Shown piece after piece: positions 42,852-54,448 of a DNA stretch of 64,000 bases (position 1 is the first letter of the stretch; every line of letters begins with the position of its first letter). This stretch comes from Hydractinia symbiolongicarpus (Eukaryota > Cnidaria > Hydrozoa > Anthoathecata > Hydractiniidae), in assembly GCF_029227915.1 (NCBI RefSeq), contig NC_079881.1, positions 9,672,001 through 9,736,000 of the forward strand. The letters are read 5' to 3'. The position numbers and the translations under genes were made by a program. Under the pieces are notes generated by a model that saw only the letters and a list, made by a program, of their open reading frames with translations, made no database searches and was not told where the DNA came from.

Positions 42852-43337
42852 GCCTTGTTAGCGCAGTAGGCAGCGCGTCAGTCTCATAATCTGAAGGTCG
42901 TGAGTTCGATCCTCACACAGGGCAAGGCTTTTAAAAGCCGCAGTGAATCAAATGTTTGACGCCTATTACAAAACTAGCAACTCAACAATGATTTCGCCCG
43001 GGCTCGAACCGGGGACCTTGCGCGTGTGAAGCGCACGTGATAACCGCTACACTACGGAATCCAATGATTTTTGGAACCGATGACGAAGGAAAGCAATACA
43101 AGGCTAAAACAGCTAGACAAAAAAGCAAAAACATGTCGCTTGTTAGTTGCCAGATTCCGTAGTGTAGTGGTTATCACGTGCGCTTAACACGCGCAAGGTC
43201 CCCGGTTCGAGCCCGGGCGGAATCATTGACGTTTCCGCGAAGCGAACCTCGGAGGAGCCTCTGTAGGTTCCATGGCGTAATGGTTAGCACTCAGGACTCT
43301 GAATCCTGCGATCCGAGTTCAAGTCTCGGTGGAACCT
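42852..43337. tRNA. U59: Met-CAT, Val-CAC(-), Val-AAC(+), Gln-CTG
   Basis: Met 42852-42924; Val(-) 42989-43061; Val(+) 43153-43225; Gln 43266-43337. Confidence 0.9.
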
Positions 43338-43468
43338 GTGCCGTTAGTTGTGCCTCGGAAGCACCTATTGGGCGTTTGGAAGCAACGGCACTTCAAATAT
43401 TTTAGTCATTTGCAAGAAGACATTGTAATAACAACGTTCTTCTGAAATGCATCGGATTAGGGCACAGT

Positions 43469-43954
43469 GCCTTGTTAGCGCAGTAGGCAGCGCGTCAGTC
43501 TCATAATCTGAAGGTCGTGAGTTCGATCCTCACACAGGGCAAGGCTTTTAAAAGCCGCAGTGAATCAAATGTTTGACGCCTATTACAAAACTAGCAACTC
43601 AACAATGATTTCGCCCGGGCTCGAACCGGGGACCTTGCGCGTGTGAAGCGCACGTGATAACCGCTACACTACGGAATCCAATGATTTTTGGAACCGATGA
43701 CGAAGGAAAGCAATACAAGGCTAAAACAGCTAGACAAAAAAGCAAAAACATGTCGCTTGTTAGTTGCCAGATTCCGTAGTGTAGTGGTTATCACGTGCGC
43801 TTAACACGCGCAAGGTCCCCGGTTCAACCCCGGGCGGAATCATTGATGTTTCCGCGCAGCGAACCTCGGAAGAGCCTCTGTAGGTTCCATGGTGTAATGG
43901 TTAGCACTCAGGACTCTGAATCCTGCGATCCGAGTTCAAGTCTCGGTGGAACCT
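43469..43954. tRNA. U60: Met-CAT, Val-CAC(-), Val-AAC(+), Gln-CTG
   Basis: Met 43469-43541; Val(-) 43606-43678; Val(+) 43770-43842 (T-loop TTCAACC); Gln 43883-43954. Confidence 0.9.
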
Positions 43955-44085
43955 GTGCCGTTATTTGTGCCTCGGAAGCACCTATTGGGCGTTTGGAAGC
44001 AACGGCACTTCAAATATTTTAGTCATTTGCAAGAAGACATTGTAATAACAACGTTCTTCTGAAATGCATCGGATTAGGGCACAGT

Positions 44086-44571
44086 GCCTTGTTAGCGCAG
44101 TAGGCAGCGCGTCAGTCTCATAATCTGAAGGTCGTGAGTTCGATCCTCACACAGGGCAAGGCTTTTAAAAGCCGCAGTGAATCAAATGTTTGACGCCTAT
44201 TACAAAACTAGCAACTCAACAATGATTTCGCCCGGGCTCGAACCGGGGACCTTGCGCGTGTGAAGCGCACGTGATAACCGCTACACTACGGAATCCAATG
44301 ATTTTTGGAACCGATGACGAAGGAAAGCAATACAAGGCTAAAACAGCTAGACAAAAAAGCAAAAACATGTCGCTTGTTAGTTGCCAGATTCCGTAGTGTA
44401 GTGGTTATCACGTGCGCTTAACACGCGCAAGGTCCCCGGTTCGACCCCGGGCGGAATCATTGATGTTTCCGCGAAGCGAACCTCGGAAGAGCCTCTGTAG
44501 GTTCCATGGTGTAATGGTTAGCACTCAGGACTCTGAATCCTGCGATCCGAGTTCAAGTCTCGGTGGAACCT
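44086..44571. tRNA. U61: Met-CAT, Val-CAC(-), Val-AAC(+), Gln-CTG
   Basis: Met 44086-44158; Val(-) 44223-44295; Val(+) 44387-44459 (T-loop TTCGACC); Gln 44500-44571. Confidence 0.9.
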
Positions 44572-44702
44572 GTGCCGTTATTTGTGCCTCGGAAGCACCT
44601 ATTGGGCGTTTGGAAGCAACGGCACTTCAAATATTTTAGTCATTTGCAAGAAGACATTGTAATAACAACCTTCTTCTGAAATGCATCGGATTAGGGCACA
44701 GT

Positions 44703-45188
44703 GCCTTGTTAGCGCAGTAGACAGCGCGTCAGTCTCATAGTCTGAAGGTCGTGAGTTCGATCCTCACACAGGGCAAGGCTTTTAAAAGCCGCAGTGAATC
44801 AAATGTTTGACGCCTATTACAAAACTAGCAACGCAACAATGATTCCGCCCGGGCTCGAACCGGGGACCTTGCGCGTGTGAAGCGCACGTGATAACCGCTA
44901 CACTACGGAATCCAATGAATTTTGGAACCGATGACGAAAGAAAGCAATACAAGGCTAAAACAGCTAGAAAAAAAAGCAAAAACATGTCGCTTGTTAGTTG
45001 CCAGATTCCGTAGTGTAGTGGTTATCACGTGCGCTTAACACGCTCAAGGTCCCTGGTTCGAGCCCGGGCAGAATCATTGATGTTTCCGCGAAGCAAACCT
45101 CGGAAGAGCCTCTGTAGGTTCCATGGTGTAATGGTTAGCACTCAGGACTCTGGATCCTGCCATCCGAGTTCAAGACTCGGTGGAACCT
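44703..45188. tRNA. U62: Met-CAT, Val-CAC(-), Val-AAC(+), Gln-CTG
   Basis: Met 44703-44775 (A38 to G); Val(-) 44840-44912; Val(+) 45004-45076; Gln 45117-45188 (A37 to G). Confidence 0.89.
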
Positions 45189-45319
45189 GTGCCGTTAGTT
45201 GTGCCTCGGAAGCACCTATTGGGCGTTTGGAAGCAACGGCACTTCAAATATTTTAGTCATTTGCAAGAAGACATTATAATAACAACGTTTATCTGAAATG
45301 CATCGGATTAGGGCACAGT

Positions 45320-45805
45320 GCCTTGTTAGCACAGTAGGCAGCGCGTCAGTCTCATAATCTGAAGGTCGTGAGTTCGATCCTCACGCAGGGCAAGGCTTTT
45401 AAAAGCCGCAGTGAATCAAATGTTTGACGCCTATAACAAAACTAGCAACTTAACAATGATTCCGCCCGGGCTCGAACCGGGGACCTTGCGCGTGTGAAGC
45501 GCACGTGATAACCGCTACACTACGGAATCCAATGAATTTTGGAACCTATGACGAAGGAAAGCAATACAAGGCTAAAATAGCTAGAGAAAAAAGCAAAAAC
45601 ATGTCGCTTGTTAGTTGCCAGATTCCGTAGTGTAGTGGTTATCACGTGCGCTTTACACGCGCAAGATCCCCGGTTCGAGCCCGGGCGGAATCATAGATGT
45701 TTCCGCGAAGCGAACCTCGGAAGAGCCTCTGTAGGTTCCATGGTGTAATGGTTAGCACTCAGGACTCTGAATCCTGCGATCCGAGTTCAAGTCTCGGTGG
45801 AATCT
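45320..45805. tRNA. U63: Met-CAT, Val-CAC(-), Val-TAC(+), Gln-CTG
   Basis: Met 45320-45392; Val(-) 45457-45529; Val(+) 45621-45693, TAC; Gln 45734-45805 (acceptor TGGAATC). Matches U85 15,081 bp away. Confidence 0.89.
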
Positions 45806-45936
45806 GTGCCGTTATTTGTGCCTCGGAAGCACCTATTGGGCGTTTGGAAGCAACGGCACTTCAAATATTTTAGTCATTTGCAAGAAGACATTGTAATAAC
45901 AACGTTCTTCTGAAATGCATCAGATTAGGGCACAGT

Positions 45937-46422
45937 GCCTAGTTAGCGCAGTAGGCAGCGCGTCAGTCTCATAGTCTGAAGGTCGTGAGTTCGATCCTCA
46001 CACAGGGCAAGGCTTTTAAAAGCCGCAGTGAATCAAATGTTTGACGCCTATTACAAAACTAGCAACTCAACAATGATTCCGCCCGGCCTCGAACCGGGGA
46101 CCTTGCGCGTGTGAAGCGCACGTGATAACCGCTACACTACGGAATCCAATGAATTTTGGAACCTATGACGAAGGAAAGCAATACAAGGCTAAAATAGCTA
46201 GAGAAAAAAGCAAAAACATGTCGCTTTTTAGTTGCCAGATTCCGTAGTGTAGTGGTTATTACGTGCGCTTAACACGCGCTAGGTCCCCGGTTCGAGCCCG
46301 GGCGGAATCATTGATGTTTCCGCGAAGCGAACCTCGGAAGAGCCTCTGTAGGTTCCATGGTGTAATGGTTAGCACTCAGGACTCTGAATCCTGCGATCCG
46401 AGTTCAAGTCTCGGTGGAACCT
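45937..46422. tRNA. U64: Met-CAT, Val-CAC(-), Val-AAC(+), Gln-CTG
   Basis: Met 45937-46009 (GCCTAGT acceptor, A38 to G); Val(-) 46074-46146; Val(+) 46238-46310; Gln 46351-46422. Confidence 0.88.
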
Positions 46423-46553
46423 GTGCCGTTAGTTGTGCCTCGGAAGCACCTATTGGGCGTTTGGAAGCAACGGCACTTCAAATATTTTAGTCATTTGCAA
46501 GAAGACATTGTAATAACAACGTTCTTCTGAAATGCATCGGATTCGGGCACAGC

Positions 46554-47039
46554 GCCTTGTTAGTGCAGTAGGCATCAGGTCATTCTCATAATCTGAAGGT
46601 CGTGAGTTCCATCCTCACACAGGGCAAGGCTTTTAAAAGCCGCAGTGAATCAAATGTTTGACGCCTATTACAAAACTAGCAACTCAACAATGATTCCGCC
46701 CGGGCTCAAACCGGAGACCTTGCGCGTGTGAAGCGCACGTGATAACCGCTACACTACGGAATCCAATGAATTTTGGAACCGATGACGAAGGAAAGCAATA
46801 CAAGGCTAAAATAGCTAGAGAAAAAAGCAAAAACTTGTCGCTTGTTAGTTGCCAGATTCCGTAGTGTAGTGGTTATCACGTGCGTTTAACACGCGCAAGG
46901 TCCCCGGTTCGAGCCCGGGCGGAATCATTGATGATTCCGCGAAGCGAACCTCGGAAGAGCCTCTGTAGGTTCCATGGTGTAATGGTTAGCACTCAGGACT
47001 CTAAATCCTGCGATCCGAGGTCAAGTTTCGGTAGAACCT
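46554..47039. tRNA. U65: degenerate Met-CAT, Val-CAC(-), Val-AAC(+), Gln scaffold-CTA
   Basis: Met 46554-46626 with D-arm changes (GTGC...CATCAGGTCATT) that probably disable it; Val(-) 46691-46763; Val(+) 46855-46927; Gln scaffold 46968-47039, CTA. Confidence 0.85.
46968..47039 (+). tRNA. Gln scaffold with amber anticodon CTA (U65)
   Basis: CTA at 47001-47003. T54 to G and an acceptor mismatch (TAGAACC) accompany it. Confidence 0.7.
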
Positions 47040-47170
47040 GTGCCGTTAGTTGTGCCTCGGAAGCACCTATTGGGCGTTTGGAAGCAACGGCACTTGAAAT
47101 ATTTTAGTCATTAGCAAGAAGACATTGTAATAACAACGTTCTTCTGAAATGCATCGGATTAGGGCACACT

Positions 47171-47656
47171 GCCTTGTTAGCGCAGCAGGCAGCGCGTCAG
47201 TCTCATAATCTGAAGTTCGTGAGTTCGATCCTCACACAGGTCAAGGCATTTAAAAGCCGCAGTGAATCAAATGTTTGACGCCTATTAAAAAACTAGCAAC
47301 TCAACAATGATTCCGCCTGGGCTCGAACCGGGGACTTTGCGCGTGTGAAGCGCACGTGATAACCGCTACACTACGGAATCCAATGAATTTTGGAACCGAT
47401 GACGAAGGAAAGCAATACTAGGCTAAAATAGCTAGAGAAAAAAGCAAAAACATGTCGCTTGTTAGTTGCCAGATTCCGTAGTGTAGTGGTTATCACGTGC
47501 GCTTAACACGCGCAAGGTCCCCGGTTCGAGCCCGGGCGGAATCATTGATGTTTCCGCGAAGCGAACCTCGGAAGAGCCTCTGTAGGTTCCATGGTGTAAT
47601 GGTTAGCACTCAGGACTCTGAATCCTGCGATCCGAGTTCAAGTCTCGGTGGAAGCT
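47171..47656. tRNA. U66: Met-CAT, Val-CAC(-), Val-AAC(+), Gln-CTG
   Basis: Met 47171-47243 (acceptor change near the 3' end); Val(-) 47308-47380; Val(+) 47472-47544; Gln 47585-47656 (acceptor TGGAAGC). Confidence 0.88.
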
Positions 47657-47787
47657 GTGCCGTTAGTTGTGCCTCGGAAGCACCTATTGGGCGTTTGGAA
47701 GCAACAGCACTTCAAATATTTTAGTCATTTGCAAGAAGACATTGTAATAACACCGTTCATCTGAAAAGCATCGGATTAGGGCACAGT

Positions 47788-48273
47788 GCCTTGTTGGCGC
47801 AGTAGGCAGCGCGTCAGTCTCATAATCTGAAGATCGTGAGTTTGATCCTCACACAGGGCAAGGCTTTTAAAAGCCGCAGGGAATCAAATGTTTGACGCCT
47901 ATTACAAAACTAGCAACTGAGCAATGATTCCGCCCGTGCTCGAACCGGGGACCTTGCGCGTGTGAAGCGCACGTGATAACCTCTACACTACGGAATCCAA
48001 TGAATTTTGGAACTTATGACGAAGGAAAGCAAAACAAGGTTAAAATAGCTAGAGAAAAAAGCAAAAACATGTCGCTTGTTAGTTGCCAGATTCCGTAGTG
48101 TAGTGGTTATCACGTGCGCTTTACACGCGCAATATCCCCGGTTCGAGCCCAGGCGGAATCATAGATGTTTCCGCGAAGCGAACCTCGGAAGAGCCTCTGT
48201 AGGTTCCATGGTGTAATGGTTAGCACTCAGGACTCTGAATCCTGCGATCCGAGTTCAAGTCTCGGTGGAACCT
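47788..48273. tRNA. U67: Met-CAT, Val-CAC(-), Val-TAC(+), Gln-CTG
   Basis: Met 47788-47860; Val(-) 47925-47997; Val(+) 48089-48161, TAC; Gln 48202-48273. Matches U71 3,377 bp away. Confidence 0.89.
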
Positions 48274-48404
48274 GTGCCGTTAGTTGTGCCTCGGAAGCAC
48301 CTATTGGGCGTTTGGAAGCAACGGCACTTCAAATATTTTAGTCATTTGCAAGAAGACATTGTAATAACAACGTTCTTCTGAAATGCATCGGATTAGGGCA
48401 CAGT

Positions 48405-48477
48405 GCCTTGTTAGCGCAGTAGGCAGCGCGTCAGTCTTATAATCTGAAGGTCGTGAGTTCGATCCTCACACAGGGCA
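48405..48477 (+). tRNA. Met scaffold with anticodon TAT (U68)
   Basis: Same change; TAT at 48438-48440. Confidence 0.78.
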
Positions 48478-48891
48478 AGGCTTTTAAAAGCCGTAGTGAA
48501 TCAAATGTTTGACGCCTATTACAAAACTAGCAACTCAATAATGATTCCGCCCAGGCTCGAACCGGAGTCCTTGCGCGTGTGAAGCGCACGTGATAACCGC
48601 TACACTACGGAATCCAATGAATTTTGGAACCGATGACGAAGGAAAGCAATACTAGGCTAAAATAGCTAGAGAAAAAAGCAAAAACATGTCGCTTGTTAGT
48701 TGCCAGATTCCGTGGTGTAGTGGTTATCACGTGCGCTTAACACGCGCAAGGTCCCCGGTTTGAGCCCGGGCGGAATCATTGATGTTTTCCGCGAAGCGAA
48801 CCTCGGAAGAGCCTCTGTAGGTTCCATGGTGTAATGGTTAGCACTCAGGACTCTGAATCCTGCGATCCGAGGTCAAGTCTCGGTGGAACCT
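48405..48891. tRNA. U68: Met scaffold-TAT, Val-CAC(-), Val-AAC(+), Gln-CTG
   Basis: Met scaffold 48405-48477, TAT; Val(-) 48542-48614; Val(+) 48706-48778, followed by T4; Gln 48820-48891 (T54 to G). Confidence 0.87.
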
Positions 48892-49022
48892 GTGCCGTTA
48901 GTTGTGCCTCGGAAGCACCTATTGGGCGTTTGGAAGCAACGGCACTTCAAATATTTTAGTCATTTGCAAGAAAACATTGTAATAACAACGTTCTTCTGAA
49001 ATGCATCGGATTAGGGCACAGT

Positions 49023-49095
49023 GCCTTGTTAGCGCAGTAGGCAGCGCGTCAGTCTTATAATCTGAAGGTCGTGAGTTCGATCCTCACACAGGGCA
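49023..49095 (+). tRNA. Met scaffold with anticodon TAT (U69)
   Basis: Same change; TAT at 49056-49058. Confidence 0.78.
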
Positions 49096-49411
49096 AGGCT
49101 TTTAAAAGCCGCAGTGAATCAAATGTTTGACGCCTATTACAAAACTAGCAACTCAATAATGATTCCGCCTGGGCTCGAACCGGAGTCCTTGCGCGTGTGA
49201 AGCGCACGTGATAACCGCTACACTACGGAATCCAATGAATTTTGGAACCGATGACGAAGGAAAGCAATACAAGGCTAAAACAGCTAGAGAAAAAAGCAAA
49301 AACATGTCGCTTGTTAGTTGCCAGATTCCGTAGTGTAGTGGTTATCACGTGCGCTTAACACGCGCAAGGTCCCCGGTTCGAGCCCGGGCGGAATCATTGA
49401 TGTTTCCGCGA

Positions 49412-49448
49412 AATCTGAAGGTCGTGAGTTCGATCCTCACACAGGGCA
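49412..49448 (+). pseudogene. tRNA-Met 3' fragment, second copy
   Basis: Same junction as 36316. Confidence 0.85.
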
Positions 49449-49993
49449 AGGCTTTTAAAAGCCGCAGTGAATCAAATGTTTGACGCCTATTACAAAACTA
49501 GCAACTGAACAATAATTCCGCCCGTGCTCGAACCGGGGACCTTGCGCGTGTGAAGCGCACGTGATAACCGCTACACTACGGAATCCAATGAATTTTGGAA
49601 CCTATGACGAAGGAAAGCAATACAAGGCTAAAATAGCTAGAGAAAAAAGCAAAAACATGACGCTTGTTAGTTGCCAGATTCCGTGGTGTAGTGGTTATCA
49701 CGTGCGCTTAACACGCGCAAGGTCCCCGGTTTGAGCCCGGGCGGAATCATTGATGTTTTCCGCGAAGCGAACCTCGGAAGAGCCTCTGTAGGTTCCATGG
49801 TGTAATGGTTAGCACTCAGGACTCTGAATCCTGCGATCCGAGGTCAAGTCTCGGTGGAACCTGTGCCGTTAGTTGTGCCTCGGAAGCACCTATTGGGCGT
49901 TTGGAAGCAACGGCACTTCAAATATTTTAGTCATTTGCAAGAAAACATTGTAATAACAACGTTCTTCTGAAATGCATCGGATTAGGGCACAGT

Positions 49994-50066
49994 GCCTTGT
50001 TAGCGCAGTAGGCAGCGCGTCAGTCTTATATTCTGAAGGTCGTGAGTTCGATCCTCACACAGGGCA
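49994..50066 (+). tRNA. Met scaffold with anticodon TAT (U70)
   Basis: TAT at 50027-50029, plus A38 to T. Confidence 0.75.
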
Positions 50067-50382
50067 AGGCTTTTAAAAGCCGCAGTGAATCAAATGTTTG
50101 ACGCCTATTACAAAACTAGCAACTCAATAATGATTCCGCCTGGGCTCGAACCGGAGTCCTTGCGCGTGTGAAGCGCACGTGATAACCGCTACACTACGGA
50201 ATCCAATGAATTTTGGAACCGATGACGAAGGAAAGCAATACAAGGCTAAAACAGCTAGAGAAAAAAGCAAAAACATGTCGCTTGTTAGTTGCCAGATTCC
50301 GTAGTGTAGTGGTTATCACGTGCGCTTAACACGCGCAAGGTCCCCGGTTCGAGCCCGGGCGGAATCATTGATGTTTCCGCGA

Positions 50383-50419
50383 AATCTGAAGGTCGTGAGT
50401 TCGATCCTCACACAGGGCA
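50383..50419 (+). pseudogene. tRNA-Met 3' fragment, third copy
   Basis: Same junction as 36316, in the block copied from U49. Confidence 0.85.
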
Positions 50420-51164
50420 AGGCTTTTAAAAGCCGCAGTGAATCAAATGTTTGACGCCTATTACAAAACTAGCAACTGAACAATAATTCCGCCCGTGCTC
50501 GAACCGGGGACCTTGCGCGTGTGAAGCGCACGTGATAACCGCTACACTACGGAATCCAATGAATTTTGGAACCTATGACGAAGGAAAGCAATACAAGGCT
50601 AAAATAGCTAGAGAAAAAAGCAAAAACATGACGCTTGTTAGTTGCCAAATTCCGTAGTGTATTACAAAACTAGCAACTGAACAATGATTCCGCCCGTGCT
50701 CGAACCGGGGACTTTGCGCGTGTGAAGCGCACGTGATAACTGCTACACTACGGAATCCAATGTATTTTGGAACCTATGACGAAGGAAAGCAATACAAGGC
50801 TAAAATAGCTAGAGAAAAAAGCAAAAACATGTCGCTTGTTAGTTGCCAGATTCCGTAGTGTAGTGGTTATCACGTGCGCTTAACACGCGCAAGGTCCCCG
50901 GTTCGAGCCCGGGCGGAATCATTGATGTTTCCGCGAAGCGAACCTCGGAAGAGCCTCTGTAGGTTCCATGGTGTAATGGTTAGCACTCAGGACTCTGAAT
51001 CCTGCGATCCGAGTTCAAGTCTCGGTGGAAGCTGTGCCGTTAGTTGTGCCTCGGAAGCACCTATTGGGCGTTTGGAAGCAACAGCACTTCAAATATTTTA
51101 GTCATTTGCAAGAAGACATTGTAATAACAACGTTCATCTGAAAAGCATCGGATTAGGGCACAGT

Positions 51165-51650
51165 GCCTTGTTGGCGCAGTAGGCAGCGCGTCAGTCTCAT
51201 AATCTGAAGATCGTGAGTTTGATCCTCACACAGGGCAAGGCTTTTAAAAGCCGCAGGGAATCAAATGTTTGACGCCTATTACAAAACTAGCAACTGAGCA
51301 ATGATTCCGCCCGTGCTCGAACCGGGGACCTTGCGCGTGTGAAGCGCACGTGATAACCCCTACACTACGGAATCCAATGAATTTTGGAACTTATGACGAA
51401 GGAAAGCAAAACAAGGTTAAAATAGCTAGAGAAAAAAGCAAAAACATGTCGCTTGTTAGTTGCCAGATTCCGTAGTGTAGTGGTTATCACGTGCGCTTTA
51501 CACGCGCAATATCCCCGGTTCGAGCCCGGGCGGAATCATAGATGTTTCCGCGAAGCGAACCTCGGAAGAGCCTCTGTAGGTTCCATGGTGTAATGGTTAG
51601 CACTCAGGACTCTGAATCCTGCGATCCGAGTTCAAGTCTCGGTGGAACCT
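51165..51650. tRNA. U71: Met-CAT, Val-CAC(-), Val-TAC(+), Gln-CTG
   Basis: Met 51165-51237; Val(-) 51302-51374; Val(+) 51466-51538, TAC; Gln 51579-51650. Confidence 0.89.
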
Positions 51651-51781
51651 GTGCCGTTAGATGTGCCTCGGAAGCACCTATTGGGCGTTTGGAAGCAACG
51701 GCACTTCAAATATTTTAGTCATTTGCTAGAAGACATTGTAATAACAACGTTCTTCTGAAATGCATCGGATTAGGGCACAGT

Positions 51782-52266
51782 GCCTTGTTAGCGCAGTAGG
51801 CAGCGCGTCAGTTTCATAATCTGAAGGTCGTGAGTTCGATCCTCACACAGGGAAGGCTTTTAAAAGCCGCAGTGATTCAAATGTTTGACGCCTGTTACAA
51901 AACTAGCAACTCAACAATGATTCCGCCCGGGCTCGAACCGGAAACCTTGCGCGTGTGAAGCGCACGTGATAACCGCTACACTACGGAATCCAATAAATTT
52001 TGGAACCTATGACAAAGGAAAGCAATACAAGGCTGAAACAGCTAGAGAAAAAAGCAAAAACATGTCGCTTGTTAGTTGCCAGATTCCGTAGTGTAGTGGT
52101 TATCACGTGCGCTTAACACGCGCAAGGTCCCCGGTTCGAGCCCGGGCGGAATCATTGATGTTTCCGCGAAGCGAACCCCGGAAGAGCCTCTGTAGGTTCC
52201 ATGGTGTAATGGTTAGCACTCAGGACTCTGAATCCTGCGATCTGAGTTCAAGTTTCGGTGGAACCT
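51782..52266. tRNA. U72: Met-CAT (1-bp deletion), Val-CAC(-), Val-AAC(+), Gln-CTG
   Basis: Met 51782-51853 lacks one base of the 3' acceptor; Val(-) 51918-51990; Val(+) 52082-52154; Gln 52195-52266. Confidence 0.87.
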
Positions 52267-52397
52267 GTGCCGTTAGTTGTGCCTCGGAAGCACCTATTGG
52301 GCGTTTGGAAGCAACGGCACTTCAAATATTTTAGTCATTTGCAAGAAGACAATGTAATAACAACGTTCTTCTGAAATGCATCGGATTAGGGCACAGT

Positions 52398-52883
52398 GCC
52401 TTGTTAGCGCAGTAGGCAGTGCGTCAGTTTCATAATCTGAAGGTCGTGAGTTCGATCCTCACACAGGGCAAGGCTTTTAAAAGCCGCAGTGAATCAAATG
52501 TTTGACGCCTATTACAAAACTAGCAACTCAACAATGATTCCGCCCGGGCTCAAACCGGGGACCTTGCGCGTGTGAAGCGCACGTGATAACCGCTACACTA
52601 CGGAATCCAATGAATTTTGAAACCAATGACGAAGGAAAGCAATACAAGGCTAAAACAGCTGAAGAAAAAAGCAAAAACATGTCGCTTGTTAGTTGCCAGA
52701 TTCCGTAGTGTAGTGGTTATCACGTGCGCTGAACACGCGCAAGGTCCCCGGTTCGAGCCCATGCGGAATCATTGATGTTTCCGCGAAGCGAACCTCGGAA
52801 GAGCCTCTGTAGGTTCCATGGTGTAATGGTTAGCACTCAGGACTCTGAATCCTGCGATCCGAGTTCAAGTCTCGGTGGAACCT
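52398..52883. tRNA. U73: Met-CAT, Val-CAC(-), Val-AAC(+), Gln-CTG
   Basis: Met 52398-52470 (T32); Val(-) 52535-52607; Val(+) 52699-52771 has G in place of the invariant U33; Gln 52812-52883. Confidence 0.87.
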
Positions 52884-53014
52884 GTGGCGTTATTTGTGCC
52901 TCAGAAGCACCTATTGGGCGTTTGGAAGCAACGGCACTTCAAATATTATAGTCATTTGCAAGAAAACATTGTAATGACATCGTTCATCTGAAATGCATCG
53001 GATTAGGGCACAGT

Positions 53015-53700
53015 GCATTGTTAGCGCAGTAGGCAGCGCGTCAGTCTCATAATCTGAAGGTCGTGAGTTCGATCCTCACACAGGGCAAGGCTTTTAAAAG
53101 CCGCAGTGAATCAAATGTTTGACGCCTATTACAAAACTAGCACCTCAATAATGATTCCGCCTGGGCTCGAGCCGGAGACCTTGCGCGTGTGAAGCGCACG
53201 TGATAACCGCTACACTACGGAATCCAATGAATTTGGAACCGATGACGAAGGAAAGCAATACAAGGCTAAAACAGCTAGAGAAAAAAGCAAAAACATGTCG
53301 CTTGTTAGTTCCCAGATTCCGTAGTGTATTACAAAACTAGCAACTGAACAATGATTCCGCCCGTGCTCGAACCGGGGACCTTGCGCGAGTGAAGCGCACG
53401 TGATAACCGCTACACTACGGAATCCAATGAGTTTTGGAACCGATGACGAAGGAAAGCATTACAAGGCTAAAATAGCTAGAGAAAAAAGCAAAAACATGTC
53501 GCTTGTTTGTTGCCAGATTCCGTAGTGTAGTGGTTATCACGTGCGCTTAACTCGCGCAAGGTCCCCGGTTCGAGCCCGGGTGGAATCATAGATGTTTCCG
53601 CGAAGCGAACCTCGGAAGAGCCTCTGTAGGTTCCATGGTGTAATGGTTAGCACTCAGGACTCTGAATCCTGCGATCCGAGTTTAAGTCTCGGTGGAACCT
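53015..53700. tRNA. U74, rearranged: Met-CAT, Val-CAC(-), Val(+) stub, Val-CAC(-), Val-AAC(+), Gln-CTG
   Basis: Met 53015-53087 (acceptor GCATTGT); Val(-) 53152-53224; stub 53315-53328; Val(-) 53352-53424 (T37); Val(+) 53516-53588 (T37); Gln 53629-53700. Confidence 0.87.
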
Positions 53701-53831
53701 GTGCCGTTAGTTGTGCCTCGGAAGCACCTATTGGGCGTTTGGAAGCAACGGCATTTCAAATATATTAGTCATTTGCAAGAAGACATTGTAATAACAACGT
53801 TCTTCTGAAATGCATCGGATTAGGGCACAGT

Positions 53832-54317
53832 GCCTTGTTAGCGCAGTAGGCAGCGCGTCAGTCTCATAATCTGAAGGTCGTGAGTTCGATCCACACACAG
53901 GGCAAGTCTTTTAAAAGCCGCAGTGAATCAAATGTTTGACGCCTATTACAAAAATAGCAACTGAACAATGATTCCGCCCGTGCACGAACCGGGGACTTTG
54001 CGCGTGTGAAGCGCACGTGATAACCGCTACACTACGGAATCCAATGAATTTTGGAACCTATGACGAAGAAAAGCAAAACAAGGCTAAAATAGCTAGAGAA
54101 AAAAGCAAAAACATGTCGCTTGTTAGTTGCCAGATTCCGTAGTGTAGTGGTTATCACGTGCGCTTAACACGCGCAAGGTCCCCGGTTCGAGCCCGGGCGG
54201 AATCATTGATGTTTCCGCGAAGCGAACCTCGGAAGAGCCTCTGTAGGTGCCATGGTGTAATGGTTAGCACTCAGGACTCTGAATCCTGCGATCCGAGTTC
54301 AAGTCTCGGTGGAACCT
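53832..54317. tRNA. U75: Met-CAT, Val-CAC(-), Val-AAC(+), Gln-CTG
   Basis: Met 53832-53904 (T-stem mismatch); Val(-) 53969-54041; Val(+) 54133-54205; Gln 54246-54317 (T3 to G). Confidence 0.88.
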
Positions 54318-54448
54318 GTGCCGTTAGTTGTGCCTCGGAAGCACCTATTGGGCGTTTGGAAGCAACGGCACTTCAAATATTTTAGTCATTTGCAAGAAGA
54401 CATTGTAATAACAACGTTCATCTGAAATGCATCGGATTAGGGCACAGT

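Larger units (their letters stand above)
49023..49862. tRNA. U69, rearranged: Met scaffold-TAT, Val pair, Met fragment, Val pair, Gln-CTG
   Basis: Met scaffold 49023-49095, TAT; Val(-) 49160-49232; Val(+) 49324-49396; Met 3' fragment 49412-49448; Val(-) 49513-49585; Val(+) 49677-49749, followed by T4; Gln 49791-49862. Confidence 0.87.
49994..51033. tRNA. U70, rearranged: Met scaffold-TAT, Val pairs with fragments, Gln-CTG
   Basis: Met scaffold 49994-50066, TAT (A38 to T); Val(-) 50131-50203; Val(+) 50295-50367; Met fragment 50383-50419; Val(-) 50484-50556; Val(+) stub 50648-50661; Val(-) 50685-50757; Val(+) 50849-50921; Gln 50962-51033 (acceptor TGGAAGC). Same arrangement as U49. Confidence 0.87.
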
